The notes: generated by a model not told the origin, from the letters alone. A DNA stretch of 64,000 nt from Magnetovibrio sp. (GCA_002722175.1 PBKU01000050.1:152106-216105); one strand, 5' to 3'. Positions 18,438 to 27,416 are shown, counted from the stretch's first letter. Program-made: numbers and translations.

Positions 18438-19376
18438 TTAATATTCCCGCTTTTTATTCAGTAAGTGTGCTGGGGATTCCCCTTTTTCAATTAGGCGAAT
18501 ATTTTTTGCAAGGAACGTTGCGGCTGATTCAGGTGTTGTTTGACTTGCGGTATGTGGGGTAACTATTACTTTTGGGTGGGTCCAAAAATCACTATCTTGT
18601 TGAAGTGGTTCTTGAGGAAAAACATCAAGTACGGCAGCACGCAAATGGCCCGAATCAAGCGCATTTAATACATCTGTTGGATCCATATGAGAGCCTCGGC
18701 CAGCATTAATAAAGACACCACCTTTAGGCAATTGCAAGATTGTTTCTTTGCGCACGATATTTCTAGTTTCTTGGGTTAGGGGAAGAAGGCAGACAAGAAA
18801 TTCGGTTCGATTTAGAAAGGGTATTAATTCTGCAGTTCCCGCAAAACTCTTAACTTGTGGAATTTTTTTTCTAGAACGGCTCCAACCCGCAACATCAAAA
18901 TTCAATTGAGCCAAATGCATTGCTGCTGCACCCCCTAGCTCGCCAAGTCCCATTATGCCAATTTTCCGATCTTCTGGGCGGCACTGCGGCAGGTATCCCC
19001 AGTGCCTTTGTTTTTGCCATTTCATGCAGCGGTCAAAGTCACGATGAAAATGTAATACCCAGTGCAGCACAAACTCGGTCATTCCCTGGGTTAGATTATG
19101 ATCAATCAACCGAACAATTGGTACGTCAGGTAAATCTGGATCAGCAAGCACGCTATCTACCCCAGCAGCGATTGATAAAATTGCTTTCAAGCTAGAACAT
19201 TTCTTAAGCACACCGATAGGTGGCTTCCAGGTAATTGCATAATCGAAGCCTGAAAGGTTAGTTGTTTCTTCCGCCCAAAAAACAAACTCAGCACCGGGAA
19301 ACTCATTTAGCATCGCTTCCCGCCAGATATCGTCCCTTTTTGAATAAGGTTCAGTTGAAATAAACAAAAGTTTCAA
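18438..19376 (-). CDS. D-isomer-specific 2-hydroxyacid dehydrogenase (GhrA-like)
   Basis: This 312-residue protein belongs to the glyoxylate/hydroxypyruvate reductase A branch of the D-2-hydroxyacid dehydrogenases and would reduce a 2-oxoacid with NAD(P)H. The cofactor domain has IGIMGLGELGGAAAMHLAQL around 138-157, the dinucleotide-binding fold. FINAGRGSHMDPTDVL and LDVFPQEPLQQD are conserved, and VTPHTASQTTPESAA carries the catalytic histidine. The N-terminal half (WREAMLNEFPGAEF, WKPPIGVLKKCSSLKAI) is typical of GhrA-like members. The upstream 263 bases, shared with the divergent MttB homologue, include a short palindrome ATGGTACCAT at 19562-19571. Glyoxylate or hydroxypyruvate would suit the one-carbon/serine setting, but the substrate is inferred. 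Confidence 0.88.
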   Translation of the reverse strand: MKLLFISTEPYSKRDDIWREAMLNEFPGAEFVFWAEETTNLSGFDYAITWKPPIGVLKKCSSLKAILSIAAGVDSVLADPDLPDVPIVRLIDHNLTQGMTEFVLHWVLHFHRDFDRCMKWQKQRHWGYLPQCRPEDRKIGIMGLGELGGAAAMHLAQLNFDVAGWSRSRKKIPQVKSFAGTAELIPFLNRTEFLVCLLPLTQETRNIVRKETILQLPKGGVFINAGRGSHMDPTDVLNALDSGHLRAAVLDVFPQEPLQQDSDFWTHPKVIVTPHTASQTTPESAATFLAKNIRLIEKGESPAHLLNKKREY

Positions 19377-19639
19377 TTTATTTTTCCTACTAGGGAGAGA
19401 TTATAAACTATACCTAATGTTACGTTGCGTCTAAATTTTTTTTGGTGGCTTAGGGAATGAATCTTGGCTAATTTTTTCTTGCAACAAGTATATTCGATGG
19501 AAAATTCAATCTAATTCGTTACCTATCTCAATATGCAAACTATAAAGCATTTAGGTTTAGTATGGTACCATTAGATTAATTGTTTCCATTAGAAGTTTGG
19601 TGCATTATAGAGCAGTTAAATAAGGCTGAGTCGTAATAA

Positions 19640-21217
19640 ATGAATCCGGTTGTTCATGCAAAAGGCGGACGAAAGGGCGGGCGAGAGGCGCGGAAGGCAT
19701 TGCGTGCTGCGCCACTGGACATAAAGGTCCGGCCCGTGCAACCTGGAATGCGTGGGGGACGCTACTCTATACTTAGCGACCTTGATATCGCTAATATACA
19801 TCAAGCCGTATTGACCGTGCTTGAAAAGGTTGGTTTTGCGGATGCGATTCCTAGTTGCATGGAATCAATAAAGGGCAAAGGGGGGTTTGTTAATGATCAG
19901 GGTCGATTGTGTTTTCCTGCTGCATTAGTTGAAGATACCATCGCATCTGCCAATCGAAATTTTTTGCTCTTCGGACAAGATTCAGAGTTTGATATCGAAC
20001 CATGGGGAAATAAACTTTATTTTGGTACGGGGGGTGCTGCTGTCCATATAGTTGATCCGTTAACGGGAAAATATCGTGATTCAACGCTTAAAGACCTTTT
20101 TGATGCTGCTCGTCTAGTTGATGCTATGGAGCATATACACTTTTTTCAGCGTCCAATGGTAGCACGCGACATGGTTAGCGGATTTGATTTGGATATAAAT
20201 ACAGCATATGCATGTATTTCAGGGACATCTAAACATGTGGGGACTAGCTTTGTTAGCGAAAGAAGTGTTAAGGCAACGCTTAAAATGCTACACAAAGTAG
20301 CCGGTAGTGAAAAAAAATGGCGTTCTCGCCCATTTGTAAGCCAGTCAAATTGTTTCGTTGTGCCACCTTTAAAATTTGCGCAGGATGCATGTCGTTGTCT
20401 TGAAGTAGCGGTACATGGCGGAATGCCCGTATTGCTATTATCGGCGGGTCAGGCCGGTGCAACAGCGCCGGCTGCATTAGCCGGCGCAGTCGTCCAAGCA
20501 GTTGCAGAGGTATTAGCGGGCTTAGTTTACATAAATGCATTGAAACCTGGTGCACCAGCTATATTTGGCACTTGGCCCTTTGTTTCTGATTTAAGGACAG
20601 GGGCGATGTCTGGAGGGAGTGGAGAGCAGACGCTTCTGATGGCTGCTTGCGGACAGATGGGCCAGTTTTACGATTTTCCAACTGGGGTTGCATCTGCAAT
20701 GACAGATTCAAAAGTGCCTGATGCTCAGTCAGGCTATGAAAAAGGTTATAACCACGCCTTAGTTGGGAATTCCGGGGCAAATTTGGTTTATGAGGCAGCG
20801 GGCATGCACGCGAGTCTTCTAGCCTTTTGCAAAGAAAGTATTGTAATTGATAACGACATTATTGGGGCAGTCCAACGAACTATTCGCGGTATAGAGTGTA
20901 GCAATGATTCGCTATCCGTGGAAACCATCAGAGAGGTATGTGAGCAGGGTCCGGGGCATTACTTAGGGCACTCGCAGACGCTTGATCTGATGGAGAGGGA
21001 TTATGTGTATCCAGAAGTTGGCGATCGGCTAAACCCTAAAGAATGGGCAGAACAGGGTTCGAAAACAATTCTTGATCGAGCAGTTGAAAAAACAAAGTAT
21101 TTACTAAATACCTACTATCCCTCTCACATATCGCGCCAAATTGACATGGAGATACGCGCAAATTTAGATATTAAGCTACCTGTTGGTTTGATGACTAACA
21201 GCAAAGCCGTTTCTTAG
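19640..21217 (+). CDS. Trimethylamine methyltransferase family protein (MttB homologue, no pyrrolysine)
   Basis: The 525-residue protein is an MttB-superfamily member: a TIM-barrel enzyme that, in studied relatives, moves a methyl group from a quaternary amine such as glycine betaine to a corrinoid protein. The frame has no internal TAG, so it is the non-pyrrolysine type, unlike archaeal trimethylamine methyltransferases. A lysine/arginine-rich N-terminus (1-35) precedes GMRGGRYSILSDLDIANIHQ. GTGGAAVHIVDPLTGKYRDS, GTSKHVGTSFVSERSVKATL, LLSAGQAGATAPAALAGAV and GAMSGGSGEQTLLMAACGQM are family-type segments. The next gene, 59 bases on, is dimethylglycine-dehydrogenase-like. No corrinoid-binding or reactivase gene is adjacent. 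The ribosome binding site is weak. Confidence 0.88.
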   Translation: MNPVVHAKGGRKGGREARKALRAAPLDIKVRPVQPGMRGGRYSILSDLDIANIHQAVLTVLEKVGFADAIPSCMESIKGKGGFVNDQGRLCFPAALVEDTIASANRNFLLFGQDSEFDIEPWGNKLYFGTGGAAVHIVDPLTGKYRDSTLKDLFDAARLVDAMEHIHFFQRPMVARDMVSGFDLDINTAYACISGTSKHVGTSFVSERSVKATLKMLHKVAGSEKKWRSRPFVSQSNCFVVPPLKFAQDACRCLEVAVHGGMPVLLLSAGQAGATAPAALAGAVVQAVAEVLAGLVYINALKPGAPAIFGTWPFVSDLRTGAMSGGSGEQTLLMAACGQMGQFYDFPTGVASAMTDSKVPDAQSGYEKGYNHALVGNSGANLVYEAAGMHASLLAFCKESIVIDNDIIGAVQRTIRGIECSNDSLSVETIREVCEQGPGHYLGHSQTLDLMERDYVYPEVGDRLNPKEWAEQGSKTILDRAVEKTKYLLNTYYPSHISRQIDMEIRANLDIKLPVGLMTNSKAVS

Positions 21218-21276
21218 AAGAAGTGCTGGCATAGGGAAGACAAGATGAGAGCGCAAGAACTACTTATGGTGAGATA

Positions 21277-23703
21277 ATGAAAACTCATGCACGTGTCGTT
21301 ATTATTGGAGGTGGAATGATGGGCGCTGGCCTATTATATCATCTGGCAAAAGAAGGTTGGACAGATGTGGTGTTAGTTGAAAAAGGTGAGCTGACGTCTG
21401 GTTCAACCTGGCATGCAGCTGGCCAATGCCCAAGTTTCATTGCTGACTACAATATGGCGAAAATCCATCATTATGGTAATGTACTTTACCCTGAATTAGA
21501 AGATATTACAGGACAGTACGTAAGTTGGCATGGGTGTGGTGGGATACGCTTTGCTTTAAATGATGTAGAGTTAGATTGGTTCCGGCATGTTGAGAGCATT
21601 TCAAAGTCAATAGGGTTTGAAGTTCATATAATTAGCCCGGATGAAGTAAAAAAATATAATCCGTACGTTGATACTAAAGGAGTGGTCGCTGGAGCTTTAA
21701 CAATAGGTGACGGCCATGTCGATCCGGCTGGTTGCTGCAACGCTCTCGCTAAAGGGGCTCGTGATTTAGGTGCTACAGTTTATCGTAATAACAGAGTTTT
21801 GGATATTAACCTCAACAAAAATGGTGAGTGGGAGATTTTAACAGAGAAGGGAAGTTTATGTGCCGAGCACGTAGTAAATGCCTCAGGTTGTTATGCTCGC
21901 CAGATATCGAGCATGGTGGGTAGCGATGTCCCTATTACTAATATGGAGCACCACTACCTTGTTACAGAGACAGTTCCTGAATTTGTGGAAGAAGCCAAAG
22001 AGATGCCAGTGATGAGGGACCCATATCCGTCAGCATATTATCGCCAAGAGCAAAACTCCGCGTTGATAGGTATTTATGAAACGCATTCTGGATCGGAAGC
22101 ATGGTCATATCGGGGAGGTTGGCCGGAATGGGGGTCGGAAAACGAGCTCTTTGACCCTGATTTTGAGCGAATTGCGCCATATGTTGAGAGAGTTATGGAA
22201 CGAATGCCAATTTGGGCTAATACAGGAATTAAGCGTATTGTCCACGGTGCGATACCACATACACCGGACGCCAATCCACTTGTAGGCCCGGCAATGGGCC
22301 TTCGGAACTTTTGGCAGTGTTGTGGATCTGCCATCGGTATTGCTCAAGGGGCTGGGTGCGGAAAATATCTGGCCCAATGGATGGTTCATGGAGATGCTGA
22401 AATTAACATGTCTGGTTTAGACCCTCGTCGATATTGTGGGATGACCGACGAGAAATGGGTTCGCAAAAAGTCATACCAGGATTACACCCATATGTATAAA
22501 TTGCATTTACCGGGAGAGGAAAGGTCTGCTGGTCGAGGTGTTAGAGTCTCTAGTTTGTTCTCGAAATTAGAGAAAAAAGGCGCTGTTTATGGTGAAACAG
22601 CTGCATGGGAGCGACCAAAATGGTTTTCTTTAGATGGCAGTCAAGAAAACCCTTCCTTTCATCATAACAACGTTTTTCAAGTGGTAGCAGCCGAATGCAC
22701 CGCAGTACGTGAACGAGTTGGTATATTAGATCTTTCAAGCTTTGCGAAATTTTTAGTAAGTGGACCCAATGCATCAACGTTTTTAGACCGCATTATACCT
22801 AACACAATTCCAAGGCAGGTTGGTGGGATTATCCTTACCCATTTGCTAGGAAACAATGGAATGATTCGCGGTGAAGTTACCTTGTCGCGGGTTGAGGAGA
22901 ATACGTTTTTCCTTTTATCTGGGGCATCAGCTCAACATCGTGATTTTGACCACATTGCAATGGCTGTAAAAAAGGATGAAAGTGTAACAGTAATTGATGT
23001 TACTGATGACAAAGGCGCTTTAGTGTTGGCAGGACCCTATTCTCGAGATGTGCTTTCCAGGGTGACAAAATCTGACCTCAGCAATGAAAAATTTAAATGG
23101 TTGACCTGCCAAGAGATTGAGATTTCTGGGATGCAGGTTTTAGCCCTTCGGATTAACTATCTAGGTGAGCTTGGGTGGGAACTACATTGTTCTATGAGTG
23201 ACCTGCCTGAACTTTACGATGTATTGTGTTCAGCAGGAAGCAGGTTTCAAATAGCGGATGTTGGTCTTTATGCATTGAACTCATTGAGACTAGAGAAAGG
23301 ATATAAAGGGTGGGGGACTGAGCTCACTAACGAAATTTCTTTAATTGAAGCTGGTATGGAGCGGTTTATTAAGTGGAATAAAGGTGACTTTGTGGGTAGA
23401 TGCAAGACGTTGGAAAAGAAGAAAAGTGGAGTTACGGGGAAAATTGTTTATTGTGAACTCGAAAAGGGCGATTGCGATGTAAGCGGAGGTGAAGTTATTA
23501 GGTTGGGGTCACGCGTGATAGGGGTCGCAACTTCTGGGGGGTATGGTCACTATACAAAGAAAAGTTTATTTTTTTCTTATGTCGATAATGAGTTCTCAAG
23601 TGTTGGGACTGCTTTTGAAGTTAATGTATTAGGTGCATACCGTCAGGCTACTGTATTGAGCGACGCTGTTTGGGACCCTGAAAACAACCGGCTTTCCAAA
23701 TAG
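21277..23703 (+). CDS. Dimethylglycine/sarcosine dehydrogenase-like FAD oxidoreductase with GcvT domain
   Basis: This 808-residue fusion oxidatively removes N-methyl groups and passes formaldehyde to tetrahydrofolate. Residues 1-370 are a DAO-type FAD domain beginning ARVVIIGGGMMGAGLLYHLA, with STWHAAGQCPS at about 46-56, whose His is the covalent flavin site in homologues. An FAO_M-type linker covers about 370-430 (MVHGDAEINMSGLDPRRYC). The GcvT folate domain runs from about 430 to 700 (GILDLSSFAKFLVSGPNAST, INYLGELGWELHC, YALNSLRLEKGYKGWG), and a GcvT C-terminal barrel ends the protein. With the MttB homologue upstream, stepwise breakdown of betaine-like compounds is likely, but dimethylglycine, sarcosine and related N-methyl compounds cannot be told apart by sequence. 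Confidence 0.9.
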   Translation: MKTHARVVIIGGGMMGAGLLYHLAKEGWTDVVLVEKGELTSGSTWHAAGQCPSFIADYNMAKIHHYGNVLYPELEDITGQYVSWHGCGGIRFALNDVELDWFRHVESISKSIGFEVHIISPDEVKKYNPYVDTKGVVAGALTIGDGHVDPAGCCNALAKGARDLGATVYRNNRVLDINLNKNGEWEILTEKGSLCAEHVVNASGCYARQISSMVGSDVPITNMEHHYLVTETVPEFVEEAKEMPVMRDPYPSAYYRQEQNSALIGIYETHSGSEAWSYRGGWPEWGSENELFDPDFERIAPYVERVMERMPIWANTGIKRIVHGAIPHTPDANPLVGPAMGLRNFWQCCGSAIGIAQGAGCGKYLAQWMVHGDAEINMSGLDPRRYCGMTDEKWVRKKSYQDYTHMYKLHLPGEERSAGRGVRVSSLFSKLEKKGAVYGETAAWERPKWFSLDGSQENPSFHHNNVFQVVAAECTAVRERVGILDLSSFAKFLVSGPNASTFLDRIIPNTIPRQVGGIILTHLLGNNGMIRGEVTLSRVEENTFFLLSGASAQHRDFDHIAMAVKKDESVTVIDVTDDKGALVLAGPYSRDVLSRVTKSDLSNEKFKWLTCQEIEISGMQVLALRINYLGELGWELHCSMSDLPELYDVLCSAGSRFQIADVGLYALNSLRLEKGYKGWGTELTNEISLIEAGMERFIKWNKGDFVGRCKTLEKKKSGVTGKIVYCELEKGDCDVSGGEVIRLGSRVIGVATSGGYGHYTKKSLFFSYVDNEFSSVGTAFEVNVLGAYRQATVLSDAVWDPENNRLSK

Positions 23704-23805
23704 TTTTTCGTATATTATTAGTAGACAGAAAGTTAAGTGCCCGAGAGTGAGAGGCTTGAGATGGGTTTCTCTCCTCACTGCAGGGTGTAATCGCAGGAAT
23801 CATTT

Positions 23806-24471
23806 TTGCTTAGCATCATTATTCCAACTTTGAATTGTCGCAGCGATTTGACCCAGTTACTCGCCACTCTGTCTCATTGCTCTTTGCTACATGAAATTAT
23901 TATTTCGGACGGGGGGTCAAATGATTCTCTGAGCGAAGTTGTTGGGGGGGCTCGTCTTATAATGGGAAAGGCGAATCGAGGTGAGCAGTTGGCCGCCGGT
24001 GCATCTAAAGCAATGGGTGCTTGGTTTTTGTTTCTTCATTGTGATTCAAAGTTACAGTCAGGATGGGAGTATATTGTTAAAAAATTTATGTTAGATCATA
24101 ATAATCGATACCGAGCCGGTTATTTTAGCCTTATTTTTGACGATAGTTCGCAAAGTGCTCGTTGGGTTGAACAATTTGTTGGGTGGAGGTTAAAGACGTT
24201 AGGGCTGCCGTACGGCGACCAGGGACTTCTAATAAACCGGGCTTATTATGAATACCTGGGTGGTTTTAAGAATATTCCTCTGATGGAGGATGTTGATATT
24301 GTTCGGAGAATTGGGCGGCAGCGGTTAATGCCCTTGGCAAGTGCCGTCATTACCTCGGCAAAACGTTATCATTGTGATGGTTGGTTGCGTCGTTCTTTAA
24401 AAAATCTGTTATGTCTTACGCTTTATTTTTTAGGAGTTTCACCAGATCTATTAGATAAAATATATAGGTAA
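23806..24471 (+). CDS. TIGR04283-type family 2 glycosyltransferase
   Basis: The 221-residue protein is a GT-A fold glycosyltransferase of the kind named after arsenosugar biosynthesis clusters. LSIIIPTLNCRSDLTQLLAT opens the nucleotide-sugar domain, IIISDGGSNDSL is the first acidic loop, KANRGEQLAAGASKAMGAWF is characteristic of this subfamily, and FLHCDSKL is the DxD-like metal site. YGDQGLLINRAYYEYLGGFK and PLMEDVDIVRRI complete the acceptor side. The start is TTG at 23806 with AGGA seven bases upstream. The next gene belongs to the partner family TIGR04282, 16 bases later. No arsenic methyltransferase or radical-SAM gene is nearby, so the substrate is unknown. Confidence 0.85.
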   Translation: MLSIIIPTLNCRSDLTQLLATLSHCSLLHEIIISDGGSNDSLSEVVGGARLIMGKANRGEQLAAGASKAMGAWFLFLHCDSKLQSGWEYIVKKFMLDHNNRYRAGYFSLIFDDSSQSARWVEQFVGWRLKTLGLPYGDQGLLINRAYYEYLGGFKNIPLMEDVDIVRRIGRQRLMPLASAVITSAKRYHCDGWLRRSLKNLLCLTLYFLGVSPDLLDKIYR

Positions 24472-24490
24472 ATTGGTTCAATAAAGCTTG

Positions 24491-25117
24491 ATGGAAAAAA
24501 ACCATTTAGTAATTTTAGCAAAAAAACCCCGTCTTGGTTATGTTAAGAGACGTTTGGCGCAAGATATTGGTAAAGTTAGAGCACTCAATTTTTACCGCAC
24601 GAACCTTTTTAGTCTAGTTCGGCGTATGAAGCGGGACAACCGTTGGTGCACTTGGCTCGCAATTACTCCCAACTCTGCCCTCAAAGTTGATAGTTGCTGG
24701 CCAAAACATGTACGACGTATTAGTCAAGGCGGTGGAGATTTAGGGGAGAGAATGAGTGGACTGGTAAGAAAGCTTCCAGTTGGGAAAATAATAATTATTG
24801 GTTCCGATATTCCCGAGATAACGGCTGATCTGATCTCAAGAGGCTTTAGATCCCTTAGCCAAGCGAATCTCATTTTTGGCCCAGCTAGAGATGGTGGATA
24901 TTGGCTTATTGGTTTTGATAATAGATCAAGAAAGCTTCAAGTGTTCTCAAATGTACGGTGGTCAACATCTCATGCTCTAGGTGATACTGTTTACAATATT
25001 CCCCCTTGTGCTCGCGTTGCGTATCTTCCTAAATTGGATGACATCGATACCGGTGTTAGTTTCGATTTGTGGAGACGGCGTATTGCAGTGCATTACAACA
25101 GACTTAGTTGTTGGTGA
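24491..25117 (+). CDS. TIGR04282/DUF2064 nucleotidyltransferase-like protein
   Basis: This protein of about 208 residues belongs to the DUF2064 (TIGR04282) family, a nucleotidyltransferase fold related to CofC and often paired with TIGR04283 glycosyltransferases. HLVILAKKPRLGYVKRRLAQ is the N-terminal nucleotide-binding loop (AKxPxxGxVKTRL type). SQGGGDLGERMSGLVRKLPV, IIIGSDIPEI and FGPARDGGYWLIG are family motifs, the last being the best conserved. I take the ATG at 24491 rather than the TTG just before it. It probably makes an activated precursor used by the preceding enzyme, but this is inference from pairing alone. Confidence 0.84.
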   Translation: MEKNHLVILAKKPRLGYVKRRLAQDIGKVRALNFYRTNLFSLVRRMKRDNRWCTWLAITPNSALKVDSCWPKHVRRISQGGGDLGERMSGLVRKLPVGKIIIIGSDIPEITADLISRGFRSLSQANLIFGPARDGGYWLIGFDNRSRKLQVFSNVRWSTSHALGDTVYNIPPCARVAYLPKLDDIDTGVSFDLWRRRIAVHYNRLSCW

Positions 25118-25156
25118 ATTTGGCATCAGAATTCTTTGAAGTGAGGAATTAACGGT

Positions 25157-25816
25157 TTACTTATTGTTCTGATCTGCTCCGTGGTTTAAGAAATTTCTCC
25201 AGGCAGGCCAGTCCCTGACTTTTTTGGCAATTAGCGTATATCCTGAGGCACGTGGGTGGACACCATCATTCTTTCTAAAATAAGTCAACCATCTGACGTC
25301 AGTTAAGAGAGGAGTGCAAATATCAAGGTATGGAACACCTAGAGTCCTCGCGATTTTTCTATAATTTCTACTTAGTTCGGCGATACGTTGTGATGAAAAG
25401 TATCGATCGCGACCGGGCAGAGACGCAAAGGGCATATCTTCATCATTAACGGGTGGAGGGCTAATCCACAATGTAGGAAGCCATCCTCTTGCTTCAGCAA
25501 CAATATCTCGTGCATTAACAATTGATTGTTCGACTGAAACACGAAGTTTATTCTCTTCCATAGCAACATCATTAGTTCCAAAGGAAAAAACAATACCGCA
25601 TCTATATTCTCGGGTTAGCCTTGCATTACATTCGGCCCGCCAACGTCTTGCAATAAGTTCTGTGGTATCAGCACGGACCCCTAAATCATAGGCGGTTATA
25701 TCATAGCCAGAGTTTTGTTCTAGCTTTGTCAAACGACGAGACCAACCTTGGAATTCGGGGTCGCCCGTCCCATTAGTGAGGCTATCCCCAACAAAACAAA
25801 TTCTAATAGAAGTAAT
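25157..25816 (-). CDS. SGNH/GDSL-type esterase, likely ATT start
   Basis: This is an SGNH hydrolase (lipase/esterase/lysophospholipase-like). Block I with the nucleophile serine is ICFVGDSLTNGTGDPEFQGW. Block III appears as FSFGTNDVAM, and the Asp-His pair lies in DGVHPRASGY near the C-terminus. No ATG, GTG or TTG lies before block I in this frame: the first usual codon is a TTG at 25732, which would delete the catalytic serine. Between the pcnB stop (25832) and block I there is AAAGGGA (25830-25824) seven bases before an ATT at 25816, so ATT is the best start, giving about 219 residues. Otherwise an original ATG has mutated. It is probably co-transcribed with the CCA-adding enzyme gene. Confidence 0.8.
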   Translation of the reverse strand: MTSIRICFVGDSLTNGTGDPEFQGWSRRLTKLEQNSGYDITAYDLGVRADTTELIARRWRAECNARLTREYRCGIVFSFGTNDVAMEENKLRVSVEQSIVNARDIVAEARGWLPTLWISPPPVNDEDMPFASLPGRDRYFSSQRIAELSRNYRKIARTLGVPYLDICTPLLTDVRWLTYFRKNDGVHPRASGYTLIAKKVRDWPAWRNFLNHGADQNNK

Positions 25817-25831
25817 TTGTAGATCCCTTTG

Positions 25832-27124
25832 TTAGTTTGCGACAAGTTTTTCCAAGCGAGTTAAGCACTCACGATGGCTAGCCTTAAAGTCTCCATCTTC
25901 CCACCAAAGCTTGACAGCATCAAGAAAGGCTCCGACTTCTGGCCCCTCTTCTACGCCGAGGCTTAAGACATCTCGCCCATCAAGAGGAAATTTAATCTTT
26001 TGCTTTCTAGTTGCTAGTTTAAGCAGTTCAATCAAGCCAGAAACCTGTGTCTCAGAGAGTCTGCTTGTCATTTGAGCTTGCTTTATCCACGCTATTATAA
26101 TTTTATCATACACGTCTTCCAGAGTGAAATCACTCAATGCTTTTAGTACAGTGTTTTTTTGGTCTTTTTTATTGAAAATCGGTATCGAATCACTCATCGA
26201 ATATAGTCGTCTGGTTTGTTGCTTTGATAAACGAAGATTCTTACATACTTTATTGATATCAGTAACGTTGAAATCCATTAACAAGACACCTAATCGCCTC
26301 AAACGGTCTTTCTTTATAAATTTTCCATTAATTTTTATTTTTTCAACTTCAAGCATCAACTGAAGATAATCTACTTTGTATTGTCCATGTAATATCTGTT
26401 GTAGGATGCTAGCTTTGTTCATCATAGATATTGCACGGATTGGATCTCTTCCATCCAAGATTTTTAAAAACTCATCTCTGATCCTTTCACCTGAAAGTAG
26501 CTTAACTTTTTCTGCGTGTTTACAGCAAGCAATGAAACTATTTTGATCAACCGATTTTCTTCCATAATCAGATAGAAAACGAAAAAATCGAAGAATCCGG
26601 AGGTGGTCTTCAACTATCCGGGCATTTGGCTCTCCAACAAAACGTACCAAGCCATTTTTTAAGTCTGACAAGCCGTCAAAATAATCGTAGATATCCCCTT
26701 CAGGGGTTAGTGATAAGGCATTAATTGTAAAATCGCGGCGAGCAGCATCTGCAAGCCAGTCATTTGTATATTTTACATTGGCATGACGCCCATTAGTTTC
26801 TTTGTCAATACGAAGGGTGGTTATCTCAAATTTTTTTTCATATGCAAAAGCGGTAATTGTTCCATGTTTAATGCCCGTCCTTACAGTTTTGATTTTTACT
26901 TTTTTGAGCAAGTCGAATGCAATTAGGGGTGGGTCAGTTGTTGCAATATCAATATCGTTTATTGTCCGACCAGCTATAGCATCGCGGACACAGCCACCAA
27001 TAAAACGCACTTGTGCCCCTCTAGCACTAAGAGCATTAATTATTTTTTCAACTGCGGAAGTCTTATACAATAGTTTGGGCGATATTTTCCCCCGAGGTCT
27101 TTTTTGTGTCTCAAAATCAATCAT
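25832..27124 (-). CDS. CCA tRNA nucleotidyltransferase / poly(A) polymerase family
   Basis: This enzyme adds or repairs the 3' CCA of tRNAs, the class II nucleotidyltransferase role of the single alphaproteobacterial member. The 430 residues begin with the palm domain: VRFIGGCVRDAIAGRTINDI carries the GG and RD motifs, followed directly by the DxD pair in DIDIATT. ITTLRIDKET and RRDFTINALSLTPEGDIYDY are the RRD/template region near 130-150, then DLKNGLVRFVGEPNARIVED and ILRFFRFLSDYG. The C-terminal half is helical. It overlaps the DUF6111 gene before it by ATGA and is followed 15 bases later by the SGNH hydrolase. Some relatives are annotated as poly(A) polymerase, but family context favours CCA addition. 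Confidence 0.92.
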   Translation of the reverse strand: MIDFETQKRPRGKISPKLLYKTSAVEKIINALSARGAQVRFIGGCVRDAIAGRTINDIDIATTDPPLIAFDLLKKVKIKTVRTGIKHGTITAFAYEKKFEITTLRIDKETNGRHANVKYTNDWLADAARRDFTINALSLTPEGDIYDYFDGLSDLKNGLVRFVGEPNARIVEDHLRILRFFRFLSDYGRKSVDQNSFIACCKHAEKVKLLSGERIRDEFLKILDGRDPIRAISMMNKASILQQILHGQYKVDYLQLMLEVEKIKINGKFIKKDRLRRLGVLLMDFNVTDINKVCKNLRLSKQQTRRLYSMSDSIPIFNKKDQKNTVLKALSDFTLEDVYDKIIIAWIKQAQMTSRLSETQVSGLIELLKLATRKQKIKFPLDGRDVLSLGVEEGPEVGAFLDAVKLWWEDGDFKASHRECLTRLEKLVAN

Positions 27125-27408
27125 TGCATCTTCTTGAACGTTGGCCCAATTATTTTACCATTTTTTAGATGAGGTGATATGTAATCAGTTTTTGTTGGGT
27201 GGACCCCACTTGTAAAAGCAATCGAGACAAGGGTTATTCCCATAAGTATAATGCCACTTAAGAAACACCAAAATAATATATTTTTCTCACTGCAGGCTAG
27301 ATTTTTGTCGCTATTCTTTGAGTATTTTTTTCTCCACGAACGCCATGCAAAATAAAGTAAAGTAGGAGCAATTAGTGGTAGAATGTAGGTGAAAAAGATA
27401 CGAATCAT
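27121..27408 (-). CDS. DUF6111 small membrane protein
   Basis: This protein of about 95 residues matches the alphaproteobacterial DUF6111 pattern: IRIFFTYILPLIAPTLLYFA is a first membrane segment ending in WRSWRKK, and a second segment lies at about 43-65 (FWCFLSGIILMGITLVSIAF). The tail ISPHLKNGKIIGPTFKK is also conserved in the family. I place the start at the ATG at 27408; a longer version would overlap the NUDIX gene. The function is unknown. It regularly lies between NUDIX and CCA-transferase genes in alphaproteobacteria, and its stop overlaps the next start by four bases (ATGA), which supports translational coupling. Confidence 0.82.
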   Translation of the reverse strand: MIRIFFTYILPLIAPTLLYFAWRSWRKKYSKNSDKNLACSEKNILFWCFLSGIILMGITLVSIAFTSGVHPTKTDYISPHLKNGKIIGPTFKKMQ

Positions 27409-27416
27409 TGCAAAAC

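Noticed and set aside
18126..18464. Open frame of about 112 codons over the end of dapE
   Set aside because: It overlaps dapE and the convergent dehydrogenase in another frame, has no family features and no ribosome binding site.
19640..21217. Pyrrolysine-containing MttB
   Set aside because: There is no in-frame TAG; the gene is an uninterrupted non-pyrrolysine homologue.
22074..22389. Overlapping frames on both strands inside the demethylase gene
   Set aside because: All lie within a strongly conserved FAD/GcvT gene and show no family similarity of their own.
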